A stretch of 64,000 bases of DNA from Bacteroidales bacterium (lineage in GTDB: Bacteria > Bacteroidota > Bacteroidia > Bacteroidales > P3), in assembly GCA_017451385.1 (NCBI GenBank), contig JAFSPS010000042.1, positions 62,001 to 126,000 on the forward strand. The letters run 5' to 3'. A program made the translations under genes and the position numbers. Of this stretch, positions 27,863-35,498 are shown in pieces. Numbering within the stretch: the first letter of the stretch is position 1; every line of letters begins with the position of its first letter. The notes beneath the pieces are model-generated. The model did not search any database, was not told the origin of the DNA, and saw only the letters and a program-made list of their open reading frames with translations.

Positions 27863-29394
27863 TTATATTTCAATCAGCGTGGCTGGCGTGCGTTCAAAGT
27901 CAGACATGGCCATGCCTGCCGAGGCTCCTATATAGGTGGGGTCGCATACCACATATTGTTTCCCTTTGTAGTTGAAATAGTTCCCAACGACATTCTCGTT
28001 GAAACGTACCGCTGCGGCCAGATGCCCGGGATAGTGTACCAGCACGACATCGAGTCCCACCAACTCACGCACAAGAATGGAGAACAATATGGCACGGTCT
28101 TCGCAGTCACTATATGGATAATAGAATGTCTCGTCGCCAAAAAGTGGACGTTCGCATCCGAATTGCACTTGGTCGGTGGCATAATTGAAAGCGTGCTGCA
28201 CAAAATCGAGCAACAGGTCTATCTTTTCCTTCTCTCCCTTTCCGCTTAACTGTGTTTCGAGTATGGGATAGAGAACCTGCTTTACTTCGGGGCTTAACGA
28301 TGCCGCAGAATACTGGTCCCATTGGGCAGAAATAGGATAATTGTTGAGGAAATTGATAAGATTCTTGTTTTGCGATAATGTCACCTGCAAGGATTTGTTA
28401 TACAATGCCGAAAATGTTCGTGCGTCGGTTTGCTGCATGTTTAGTTTAGGCAATCGTCGCATACGAAGCGTAGGGATATGCTCTTTTGGATAATTGAAAT
28501 CGCAAATCTTGACACTTCCTTGCTTTTTTTGTCAAGGATGAAGTATTTTGTTCCTTTAATGGGTACATATGTGTAGTTGTAAACATCTTCGGCAAAAGGT
28601 ATCATGAGAGCAAAAAGGTCATCCTGCAAACAGAGTCGTAGTTGCATGCCCGACTGAACCAGTAGCCACATCTGCATCAGTGTGGCCTCATTGCTTTCAT
28701 GTCCTTGAAGAGTGATGGATACAATCCTTGTCAGTTCAATCATCCCCCAGTCGTCCAATTCCATGCGTTTCTTTAGTTCGAGGCAGTCGTGTAGTAATCC
28801 ATCGTAACGTTCTGTGGAGAGTTGTCGCCACGCTTTTGCAGCTTCTTTTTCTGTGGGTTTGGCAAGAGCGACACGCATGCTGTTGTCGGCATGGACATAG
28901 CATTGCGTACCGTAGAATGTGAATGCCATAGAGGGTTCGTTCTCGGCAGGTTTTGGAATATCAGGGAGCTCAGGTATGGGGACAGGCTTTGGCTTAGGAA
29001 TCACCTCTTCAAAAGGCATCGGTTTGGGTGTAGGACTTGGCGTAGGATTGGGTTGAGGCGTGGGCGTAGGTGTCGGCTTGGGAGGAGTTACTGTTGGAGG
29101 CATCTTAGGCTTAGGCTCTTTGGGTGGGGTCTGAGCTTTTTCACGGTTCATCTGTTCCCACGCATTCTCCATAAACTTGGCGTAATCTTCGTTTGCCTTC
29201 TTTCTGAAGTCGGCATAGTCCTGCTGCGCCTTAGAGAGGTGCTGTTGGTAGGTCTGCTGGTTTTTCTGACGTGCTGCATTGTAGCGGTTTCGCATACTGT
29301 TGCGTGTGTTGTCGTAGTCATTGTTGACCTGTGCAACGGTGGTGAGAGCCACCGACAGCATGCCTATAAACAATATCGGTCTGATGTTTTTCAT
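27863..29394 (-). pseudogene. Proline-rich exported transglutaminase-like protein, frameshifted at an A7 run
   Basis: Two overlapping frames make one protein of about 510 residues if one base is added at the A7 run (28524-28530, T7 on the + strand). Part 1 (28441-29394) has a signal peptide, a coiled-coil-like Gln/Lys region, a Pro-Thr linker (TPTPTPQPNPTPSPTPKP) and a globular domain. Part 2 (27863-28462) holds the transglutaminase-like triad YPYSDCEDRA (Cys), YPGHLAA (His) and VVCDPTY (Asp). In the restored frame the junction reads DKKKQGSVKICDFNYPKEH, which fits better than the frame-1 ending. The shift may be a mutation, an assembly error, or slippage. Confidence 0.7.
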
Positions 29395-29479
29395 ATTTTA
29401 TACATGTTGTTTTACGACTGTGGGCATAAGTCATCTATACGTGGTATTGGATATTATCTATATGACGAGTCCAAGTCCA

Positions 29480-30541
29480 CTACTGGATGATTTCGATGAT
29501 TTTGTCGGATACAATGGTGGCGGTTTTCTTATAGGCTTCGCGTATGGCTTCGTTGAGTCCATGCGTATGAACTCCTTTTATCCCGTTTTGATATTGTGTG
29601 GACATTCCGGATAGAGCTTCGCTATACACGGTCTGTCCAGTGGAGTTTGTTACTGTTAGTTTCCCATCAATCCATGCAAATGAATTGCCGTCGTTGGCTT
29701 CGTTTTTTCTTGCCAAATAGGTGTCTATCGTTATTGTCCAATCGGCATTGGTTGGGAAGTCAACAAAGTTTATGCCCAGTTTAGATAACCTGCCTTTCAC
29801 GTTATCGCATAGTGCTGGATAGTGTCCGCCTTCTATGTTGTTGTAACAGGCTACATATATTGACGTCCCGTTCTTCAGCATGGTAAGTGTTCTAACTAAG
29901 CGTTTGGATAGTTGCATCGCCTTGTCCGTAGAAATGGTGCTGTTTTTGTCCACGGCAAGCATCACACGCATGGCGTTCTCCAATGCTGCCATCTTTTCTA
30001 CAGCTGTCTTGGCCATCTCGCGTGCACGTATCTTTTGCCCCTGAGCTACCATCAGTTCTGAATTGTCAAGGATTGTCTCAATCTGAGTCAGTAGTGCTGG
30101 TATCTGCTTGTTGTAGTAGTTCGACAGGTCGTTTTTCCGTACGTAGGCAAAGGCTGTTATGATGCTGCCATCTACATAGTGTTCGCACCGCAGGTCTGGC
30201 ACATCTTTAAACACAGCCTCTATGCGTGTCTGTTGGCTGAACGTGCTGGTGTATTCTTCATCAATGCCTGTGGCGGTGGAGAACTCGTGACTGATGGCAG
30301 TTGATTGAGCCGTGTGTTCCATATTGGTCAGAATTGTCGATAGGACGTCGGCGCGGGCATTATCCATAGTGCGTTTTATGGCATCGGTTCCATCGGACGT
30401 TGAGCCGTATGCTATGCCGGTATAATAAGTCTGTGCGGGATACTGAGTATTACGGGTGGTTTGGTCAAGCCATGCAGGACGTCCTTGCCCCATCAGTGAT
30501 AATGGTATCAGCATAATCAAAGATAATAATGTACGTTTCAT
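29480..30541 (-). CDS. Exported LPP20/FlgT-like two-domain protein
   Basis: 353 residues from ATG 30541 (an ATG two codons earlier is possible). A signal peptide is followed by an LPP20-like domain (residues about 20-140: AWLDQTTRNTQYP, YYTGIAYGSTSDGTDAIKR, ALENAMRVML later). The C-terminal part (about 215-350) looks CsgG/TolB-N-like (TSIYVACYNNIEG, GINFVDFPTNADWTITIDTY). This LPP20 plus TolB-N order is that of FlgT. No flagellar genes are present. It starts 2 bp after the next upstream gene ends. Confidence 0.6.
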   Translation of the reverse strand: MKRTLLSLIMLIPLSLMGQGRPAWLDQTTRNTQYPAQTYYTGIAYGSTSDGTDAIKRTMDNARADVLSTILTNMEHTAQSTAISHEFSTATGIDEEYTSTFSQQTRIEAVFKDVPDLRCEHYVDGSIITAFAYVRKNDLSNYYNKQIPALLTQIETILDNSELMVAQGQKIRAREMAKTAVEKMAALENAMRVMLAVDKNSTISTDKAMQLSKRLVRTLTMLKNGTSIYVACYNNIEGGHYPALCDNVKGRLSKLGINFVDFPTNADWTITIDTYLARKNEANDGNSFAWIDGKLTVTNSTGQTVYSEALSGMSTQYQNGIKGVHTHGLNEAIREAYKKTATIVSDKIIEIIQ

Positions 30542-30543
30542 AA

Positions 30544-31056
30544 TCATTTTTGTTTTGTTATTGTCATTTGTTCGTAGTCGCGTAGGAATTGGAAGAAACC
30601 ATAGGAGTCACTTGTGTCTATCTGTCCGTATTTCTGCTCGAGCAAAGGTTGCAAAGGCACGGCAATAGTCAGATAGCATCGATACATACGTTTGCCTCGT
30701 TCATTATGGAAGGTCGTAAAACGCTGATTTATGGTGTGATATCCTTTTATCGTCAGATGTGAGGAGGTGTCGCTGGCAATTCCGCGGTATGATGCAATGC
30801 TGTGAACTGTTTTGTCCAAGCTGTCGCATACCAATTTCAGTGCGTTTGCTCTTGCCTTGTTGGCAGCCATCTGCTGGTTACTGCTTGTACCAACGCTCTC
30901 GATGAGGAGAGTGTCGGAGTGCAAAAGATAAGGGCTATTGTCATTTTCATGATAGTTGTCCATGTCCGATGCATCACTCGTTCGTTCTGTTGATTTACAG
31001 CTCATAGCAAGGCATAGAATGGATAAAAATGTCAATAAAAACGTTTTTTTATACAT
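30544..31056 (-). CDS. LPP20/FlgP-like lipoprotein
   Basis: 170 residues. A lipoprotein signal peptide (LCLAMSCKS, Cys20) precedes a short acidic linker and an LPP20-like domain with ESVGTSSNQQMAANKARANA and KRMYRCYLTIAVPLQ. That core recurs in the gene at 31749-32342. FlgP, the LPP20 lipoprotein of polar flagella, is the best-known relative. The gene is followed directly by the FlgT-like one, suggesting co-translation. Confidence 0.65.
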   Translation of the reverse strand: MYKKTFLLTFLSILCLAMSCKSTERTSDASDMDNYHENDNSPYLLHSDTLLIESVGTSSNQQMAANKARANALKLVCDSLDKTVHSIASYRGIASDTSSHLTIKGYHTINQRFTTFHNERGKRMYRCYLTIAVPLQPLLEQKYGQIDTSDSYGFFQFLRDYEQMTITKQK

Positions 31057-31071
31057 GGAGTTAGATTTTTA

Positions 31072-31689
31072 TTATTTTCGTTTGGTACTATTGGTAACAG
31101 AATCAAATATTTTCCAGAAAGAGGCGGAATCGCAATCAATACATGTTGTGCCATCAAAAATCAACTCCTCCATTGTTGATACTCCACCGAACCAAATATC
31201 ATGCAAATCGTTCGTGTCCATATCTAATTTTTGTAATTCTTCTACAATGGTTGATGAGTATTTCTTCATAAAAACACTATATAAAGAATCTTTATTCGCT
31301 GTGGTATCGTGAAAAACCATATTTGCGATACCACCCTCATCTTCAAGGTCATACCAAATAGGTTCGATTATTCTACTTTGTTCATATATATGAATACCAT
31401 TGACAATGGGGGTGACTCTTGAAAAAAAATATACATCCTTACCTTGTAAAAAATAAAACCAATGGTATCGGATAGTGTCATAAATAGTGTCTGTCATTGT
31501 ACTCTGTCTAAATACAGAGTCATATTTTTTCCTGAATTTTTCAAAAGTGGTATAATCACACTTCTTGTACTGCTTGTCTGTTTTGTCGTTCTCGTCATAC
31601 ATATCAATTCCATGGCCTATGCTGGAGCATTGGAGAACGATAGGCAAAAAACAGATAGAGAATACAATGATAATAAATAATCTTTTCAT
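31072..31689 (-). CDS. Lipoprotein of unknown function
   Basis: 205 residues; signal peptide with a lipobox-like end (LPIVLQCSS, Cys21). The mature part is acidic and aromatic, with no recognised family (motifs such as YHWFYFLQGKDVYFFS and DLHDIWFGGVSTMEEL). AT-rich codon use matches its neighbours in this block. It lies 15 bp before the LPP20/FlgP-like lipoprotein, so both are probably on the same transcript. Confidence 0.65.
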   Translation of the reverse strand: MKRLFIIIVFSICFLPIVLQCSSIGHGIDMYDENDKTDKQYKKCDYTTFEKFRKKYDSVFRQSTMTDTIYDTIRYHWFYFLQGKDVYFFSRVTPIVNGIHIYEQSRIIEPIWYDLEDEGGIANMVFHDTTANKDSLYSVFMKKYSSTIVEELQKLDMDTNDLHDIWFGGVSTMEELIFDGTTCIDCDSASFWKIFDSVTNSTKRK

Positions 31690-31748
31690 ATTGTTCTACA
31701 TAGTTTGAGCGTTGGCAGGACTCTCGTCCGGCCAACGCTTGAGTTGTT

Positions 31749-32342
31749 TTACTCGGCAGACTCGGCAGGCGTGTCTACCGACCCTGCACCTTCTTTGAAG
31801 GTTTTGCCATATTTATTTCTGAACTTGTCGAAGGTCTCGCCAGCAGCGAGTTTACCCTCTGACTTCAGAACATCAAAGGCTCCTTTTTCAACCTGCTCAA
31901 GGGAGAATTCTAATGCCATGTAGCATTTGTATATTTTCTTACCCTTCTCATTCTGATAAGCGGTGAACTTCTCGCAGATGGTTTTGAAATTCTTGATGGA
32001 CTGTTTGACAATCTGGGTGCTGGCACTTGTTGCCAATGTTACCACATCGTCATCTTCATCAAGTCCAAAAGCTTCCATATTATTTTCCATCACATAAGCC
32101 AGTTCCGTTTGAATTTTGCCACCGAGTTCCTCAAGAGCAGCTGCGCGAGCCTTATTGCGCGACATCTGCTGGTTGCTACTGGTTCCAATGCCTCGTCCGC
32201 GTAGGCCAGAGGCGTCGCTCTCGAACTCTTGGCAGTAGCTTTGAATTTCGACTTCAGGTGAGGCCTGAGCAAATGCACAATCGGTGCCAAAAGAGAACGT
32301 CATGGCGAATACCGCCATTGCAATTAAAAATGTTTTTTTCAT
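31749..32342 (-). CDS. Exported LPP20-like protein
   Basis: 197 residues from ATG 32342 (MKKTFLIAMAV); a longer in-frame start at 32372 lies inside the shared leader repeat and is less likely. Signal peptide ends near CAFAQA. The core GRGIGTSSNQQMSRNKARAA and KKIYKCYMALEF match the LPP20-like lipoprotein at 30544-31056, so the two are paralogs. The C-terminus is acidic (GSVDTPAESAE). Periplasmic, since there is no lipobox. Confidence 0.65.
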   Translation of the reverse strand: MKKTFLIAMAVFAMTFSFGTDCAFAQASPEVEIQSYCQEFESDASGLRGRGIGTSSNQQMSRNKARAAALEELGGKIQTELAYVMENNMEAFGLDEDDDVVTLATSASTQIVKQSIKNFKTICEKFTAYQNEKGKKIYKCYMALEFSLEQVEKGAFDVLKSEGKLAAGETFDKFRNKYGKTFKEGAGSVDTPAESAE

Positions 32343-32350
32343 TTCTTTTC

Positions 32351-32379
32351 GCCAGTTATATACCATCGGCACATCGGTT
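32351..32379 (-). repeat. Leader repeat, copy 1 (5' of LPP20-like gene)
   Basis: On the + strand GCCAGTTATATACCATCGG followed by CACATCGG. The same 28 bp with one change occur at 33232-33259, each time ending 8-10 bp from a - strand start codon. A shared 5' untranslated segment suggests common regulation or a common origin of the two transcription units. Confidence 0.75.
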
Positions 32380-32408
32380 TTTAGATTGCTAAAAGGGAAA
32401 ATACCGTC

Positions 32409-32436
32409 GTAGTCATAGGTAGCAACAGATGACTAC
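32409..32436 (-). terminator. Hairpin between two exported-protein genes
   Basis: GTAGTCAT (32409-32416) and ATGACTAC (32429-32436) form a perfect 8-bp stem with a 12-nt loop, 19 bp past the stop of the 147-residue gene. On the - strand the next bases are GACGGTATTTTCCC, a weak T-rich tail. It may be a weak terminator or an RNA-processing hairpin. Confidence 0.5.
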
Positions 32437-32454
32437 TGAGCATTGCCCGAACTA

Positions 32455-32898
32455 TTAGAAAGATGGAGGAGTGATTTTTGCATCGATTGAATACGTATAT
32501 CGTCTATCTGAATATTCCGGTCCACCTAACACAGGTCCTTTGTTACTTTTATACTGTTTGTAGGTGCCTGCAGGGATTACAAAATTATCATCGCATAGGA
32601 CCAGTGTTTTATTTTTTTTAGGTATTGTCAATGATTGTGTTTCATTCAACTTTATTTCTGTGCCACGTCCAGATATTTCAACCGCTACATAAATATGAGC
32701 ATTTTGTATGGTTTGCCCAGTTGTGTTTTCTATAGTCAGATGTCCAGTATTTGTATTTCCACCTGCAACTCGGTCGTTAAAATACATGATTGTAATCGAA
32801 CCAGAGAGCCCTGGCACGGTGTATTCTGCGACAGCCTGTTGAGCATAGGAATAAAGAGAGCAAAACAATATTGCAACAAATAAAATGCTTTTTTTCAT
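32455..32898 (-). CDS. Small exported protein
   Basis: 147 residues with a clear signal peptide (MKKSILFVAILFCSLYSYAQ). The mature part is beta-rich (LSGSITIMYFNDRV, GHLTIENTTGQTIQNAHIYV) with the look of an immunoglobulin-like or C2-like sandwich; no family is recognised. It has its own flanking hairpins (32409-32436 downstream, 32925-32977 upstream), so it may be transcribed alone. Confidence 0.65.
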   Translation of the reverse strand: MKKSILFVAILFCSLYSYAQQAVAEYTVPGLSGSITIMYFNDRVAGGNTNTGHLTIENTTGQTIQNAHIYVAVEISGRGTEIKLNETQSLTIPKKNKTLVLCDDNFVIPAGTYKQYKSNKGPVLGGPEYSDRRYTYSIDAKITPPSF

Positions 32899-32924
32899 TT
32901 TGATATTGGTTTATTGAAATATAA

Positions 32925-32977
32925 GGCCTTCGCCTGATTATTGTATGTCAATCAGAATATCCTAATCGGGCAAGGCC
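32925..32977 (-). terminator. Intrinsic terminator after the 64-residue lipoprotein gene
   Basis: On the - strand GGCCTTGCCCGATTA pairs with TAATCAGGCGAAGGCC (one mismatch and one bulge) and is followed by TTATATTT. It lies 50 bp past the stop of the lipoprotein gene at 33027-33221. Confidence 0.75.
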
Positions 32978-33026
32978 ATTTTTAAGGATTGAAAATAAAT
33001 GATTAAATAATTTAGTGTGATAGATT

Positions 33027-33221
33027 CTACAAGATGGATTTATCACTATAGTTCAATGTGGAAGGCTGGTTTACTTCATCTATTGCACCACCTTTTCTCC
33101 AATCGTTGTCGCTGGAGCTACCTTTGTAACCGCCATCATCATCGTCTTTTCCACAGGAAGTGAGGAACAGAGGGGTGAGCATGATGCTAAAAAACATGAA
33201 ATACTTTAACATTTTTTTCAT
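33027..33221 (-). CDS. Small lipoprotein
   Basis: 64 residues. The signal peptide MKKMLKYFMFFSIMLTPLFL ends at the lipobox FLTSC, leaving a mature peptide of about 40 residues rich in Asp and Gly (GKDDDDGGYKGSSSD). The family is unknown. It carries the same 28-bp leader as the LPP20-like gene and sits below a long hairpin (33322-33482), with a terminator behind it: a compact, separately controlled unit. Confidence 0.65.
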   Translation of the reverse strand: MKKMLKYFMFFSIMLTPLFLTSCGKDDDDGGYKGSSSDNDWRKGGAIDEVNQPSTLNYSDKSIL

Positions 33222-33231
33222 TTTCGTTTTT

Positions 33232-33259
33232 GCCAGTTATATCCCATCGGCACATCGGT
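33232..33259 (-). repeat. Leader repeat, copy 2 (5' of small lipoprotein gene)
   Basis: Second copy of the 28-bp segment at 32351-32379, ending 10 bp from the ATG at 33221. In this copy the central bases are TATCCC in place of TATACC. Confidence 0.75.
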
Positions 33260-33321
33260 AAAAAAAATAGATGTTGTTTTTGGGTGAGCCTTACAGAAAT
33301 CATTGCAGAGATAGATATACA

Positions 33322-33482
33322 CAAAAAAAGCGTGGCTCTATTTCGCGTTCTTGGATGCTTTGCGGTCTTCCACAACCGGTCTTCCCAATAACAACGTATA
33401 AGCCCACGCCTTTATAGACGGGAGCGACGCTGCTCAACACTGGGAAGATGTTCGAAAAAATGTGGAAGATTCAAAGCATCCA
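33322..33482 (-). other. Long imperfect hairpin ending in a T7 run
   Basis: Inverted arms at 33353-33387 and 33441-33482 share GGATGCTTTG, TCTTCCACA and TCTTCCCA blocks in matching order, separated by short mismatched bubbles. On the - strand the arm is followed by GAGCCACGC and T7 (33329-33323). The 576-bp gap 33222-33797 holds this element, the leader repeat and a + strand promoter, but no gene. It could be a 6S-like small RNA, an attenuator for the lipoprotein gene, or a small invertible segment. Confidence 0.5.
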
Positions 33483-33672
33483 GAGTTTCGCTACTTCGCT
33501 TTTCTATTATAATGCATATATCAAAATATGCTTATTTCCTCATAGGCAATTCTTTTGGTTACTAAATCCTTTTTTTACGCTTACAAAAATACTATTTTTT
33601 TAATTGTTGTAAAATTTTTCTTTCATGAGTTCCGTAAGGAATCATAGGGCTATAGATTACAACATGTATTTT

Positions 33673-33706
33673 TTTGCTCATAATTCAGCAAAAAGGTGTA
33701 CTTTTG
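33673..33706 (+). promoter_or_regulatory. Bacteroidetes-type promoter for the redoxin-like gene
   Basis: TTTG at 33673-33676 and TACTTTTG at 33699-33706 (22-bp spacing) match the -33/-7 pattern; the ATG follows 91 bp later at 33798. Confidence 0.55.
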
Positions 33707-33797
33707 AAAATCGAATTTACGGTTGGATTATGGAGTGGCAAGGTGTCATCTCGCTATTCAGGATACTTGTTTATGAAACCAAAATAATAGATATACT

Positions 33798-34217
33798 ATG
33801 AAGAAAAATATTATCCTTTTGTTTTTACTATGTGTGGGATTCGTTTCCATGGCGGATAACAATGAGCCGGAAGAGTGGATAAAATACAAGATTAACAATG
33901 CCGTTTTTACGGACTACAATGGCGAGAGTTTGGATGTCTCGGAAATCTTTGCTTCGGGCAAGTGCATCCTGATGGATGTGGCAACAGTGGAGGACTATGC
34001 CAGCTGGAGAAGGCATGAGGCGGGAATACTTGAGGCACTACAAGAACGTTTCGCCGATGAGCTGGTGGTTATGTGGATAGAGAACCGCGATAATATTCCT
34101 CCAATATATTTATCCAACGCCATCCCTGATGGTTATTTACGGTTATATAAAACGATGGGCGATTGGACAAAAAGTGTGTACGGTACGCCGGTGAATTATC
34201 GTATCCTTCTGAGATAG
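33798..34217 (+). CDS. Exported thioredoxin-fold protein lacking the CXXC motif
   Basis: 139 residues, signal peptide MKKNIILLFLLCVGFVSMAD. The KINNAVFTDYNGESLDVSEI opening, GKCILMDVATVEDYASWRRHE and GILEALQERF resemble the redoxin/Omp28-type thioredoxin fold of Bacteroidales, in which the middle segment normally reads like DVTATWCGPCxxH. Here both active-site cysteines are gone, so it cannot act as a dithiol oxidoreductase. It may be a binding protein. It is the last chromosomal gene before the phage. Confidence 0.6.
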   Translation: MKKNIILLFLLCVGFVSMADNNEPEEWIKYKINNAVFTDYNGESLDVSEIFASGKCILMDVATVEDYASWRRHEAGILEALQERFADELVVMWIENRDNIPPIYLSNAIPDGYLRLYKTMGDWTKSVYGTPVNYRILLR

Positions 34218-34262
34218 AATTTAATATTGTAGATTAAATAGTTACAAGGATGCGACACGAAA

Positions 34263-34298
34263 ACGACACGAAAAGAATATTTTCGTGTCGTTTTTTTT
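34263..34298 (+). terminator. Strong intrinsic terminator at the chromosome/phage boundary
   Basis: ACGACACGAAAA (34263-34274) pairs perfectly with TTTTCGTGTCGT (34280-34291) across a 5-nt loop and is followed by T7. The A-rich 5' arm also makes it work in the opposite direction, so it can end both the + strand gene and the leftward phage transcript. Confidence 0.85.
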
Positions 34299-34317
34299 GT
34301 TTTATTGGATGCTATCA

Positions 34318-34725
34318 TCAATCATTGCAGGTGGGGCACATCAGGCGAGCGGCCACAGGGTGCATCGCCATAGCAAGGTCACCACCAATATACGCCATTG
34401 TCTCCCCTTGCAAGTCTAAGCCCGTCGCCATAGCAATATGAATGGCGCAGTGTATGAGTTCGTGGAACCACGTGTTTGCAAACTCCTCCCTTGTTGTCGT
34501 CTTAGACAGCACTATGACGCTCTCCCGCTTCTTGTCATTAGTGTACGTCAGGCCGCTGTTCCTATCTCCGCGTAAAAGACTTTCTTCTGCTCGGAAGTAG
34601 GTCTCGTCGTCACACCCTACGTCTTCAAGAGTACGGAGTATCTCATCAGCATGCTTCCTTTCGCTGTCATAGTATATTGTGACTTCCCAGTCCAGCTCTG
34701 GTATGTATTCACTTTGCCGTATCAT
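34318..34725 (-). CDS. Putative zinc metallopeptidase-like phage protein
   Basis: 135 residues. The segment NTWFHELIHCAIHIAM contains HELIH, the zincin HExxH motif, and a Glu (GETMAY) follows about 17 residues later, as in gluzincins and ImmA-like peptidases. It has no signal peptide. The C-terminus ends with MCPTCND. It is the last gene of the leftward transcript. Peptidase activity is inferred from the motif; the target is unknown. Confidence 0.6.
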   Translation of the reverse strand: MIRQSEYIPELDWEVTIYYDSERKHADEILRTLEDVGCDDETYFRAEESLLRGDRNSGLTYTNDKKRESVIVLSKTTTREEFANTWFHELIHCAIHIAMATGLDLQGETMAYIGGDLAMAMHPVAARLMCPTCND

Positions 34726-34737
34726 TTTTGCAAAAGA

Positions 34738-35160
34738 TTAGTCTAAAAAATCTTCAAACGGCACACCGACACCGCTACCTACGGCTTTTATGTAAAAACA
34801 GCGGAAAGCGGCCTCGTCGGTCGTGTCGGCATCGTTCATCATGCGTTTTACATACAAGGCGTGATGTTTAGCATCTTCAATGGCATCGGGCATGAGGTCT
34901 GCCTTGCACTGCATAGCCCAATACACATAGTCGTAGGTGCCGTTGTTATCGATGACAACGTTGTTAGCCCGAAGTAAGGCATCCACCTCTTCTCTACTCA
35001 TCATTGGCACTCGCTGACGTTTGCCAGAGGCATCCTCCTTCCACATCATAGAAGCGGCAAATTCGTAGGCGGCCTTGTTAAAATGCCAGCCATAGTATTT
35101 CAGATAACGACGCATGGCTGTCGGCATATCATCCATGTAGTCTAATGGCATACTGTTCAT
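34738..35160 (-). CDS. Hypothetical phage protein
   Basis: 140 residues, mostly helical and acidic, no recognised family. Motifs: MRRYLKYYGWHFNKAAYEFA and a C-terminal VGSGVGVPFEDFLD. A hairpin (35181-35216) separates it from the gene before it. It is likely part of the same late or accessory transcript as the zincin-like gene 12 bp downstream. Confidence 0.6.
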   Translation of the reverse strand: MNSMPLDYMDDMPTAMRRYLKYYGWHFNKAAYEFAASMMWKEDASGKRQRVPMMSREEVDALLRANNVVIDNNGTYDYVYWAMQCKADLMPDAIEDAKHHALYVKRMMNDADTTDEAAFRCFYIKAVGSGVGVPFEDFLD

Positions 35161-35180
35161 CTTTCATTTTTTTTATTATT

Positions 35181-35216
35181 CAACAAAAGAAGGGTGGTTT
35201 TGTCCCACCCTTGTTG
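35181..35216 (-). terminator. Terminator-like hairpin
   Basis: AAGGGTGG (35190-35197) and CCACCCTT (35205-35212) form a perfect stem with a 7-nt loop, extended by CAAC/GTTG. On the - strand it is followed by CTTTTGTTG. It probably ends or attenuates the transcript from 35233. Confidence 0.65.
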
Positions 35217-35232
35217 CTAATCAGCATTTTGA

Positions 35233-35496
35233 CTAACGTCTGTTTCTACGACGCTCGTTCATTTCGTCGTCTGCCCAATCGTTGTCGCGCTCGCCCATCT
35301 CGATTCTGCGTCCCATAGTGCCACGGTTGCTTATTGAACGCATACCATAGCGACCACCGTCACGCAGTCCCATCTCACCATCCTCTTCTGTGAGTTCCTC
35401 GATGCAGGACATCAGGCGACCACCTGTATAGAGCATATCTTCTACAAGTTCGGCCAACTTGTTTTTTTTGCTCTTAGTTAAGATAATGTAGCCCAT
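35233..35496 (-). CDS. Hypothetical phage protein with Arg/Gly-rich tail
   Basis: 87 residues. The N-terminus (YIILTKSKKNKLAELVEDML) is helical; the C-terminal half is rich in Gly, Arg and Asp (RDGGRYGMRSISNRGTMGRR) and ends NERRRNRR, a likely disordered nucleic-acid or protein-binding tail. No family is recognised. It is separated by 2 bp from the gene at 35499, so the two are co-translated. Confidence 0.6.
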   Translation of the reverse strand: MGYIILTKSKKNKLAELVEDMLYTGGRLMSCIEELTEEDGEMGLRDGGRYGMRSISNRGTMGRRIEMGERDNDWADDEMNERRRNRR

Positions 35497-35498
35497 AT

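Noticed and set aside
34318-34725. The zincin-like gene as a toxin or lysis enzyme
   Set aside because: Only HELIH and a distant Glu are visible, with no signal peptide and no lysis neighbours.
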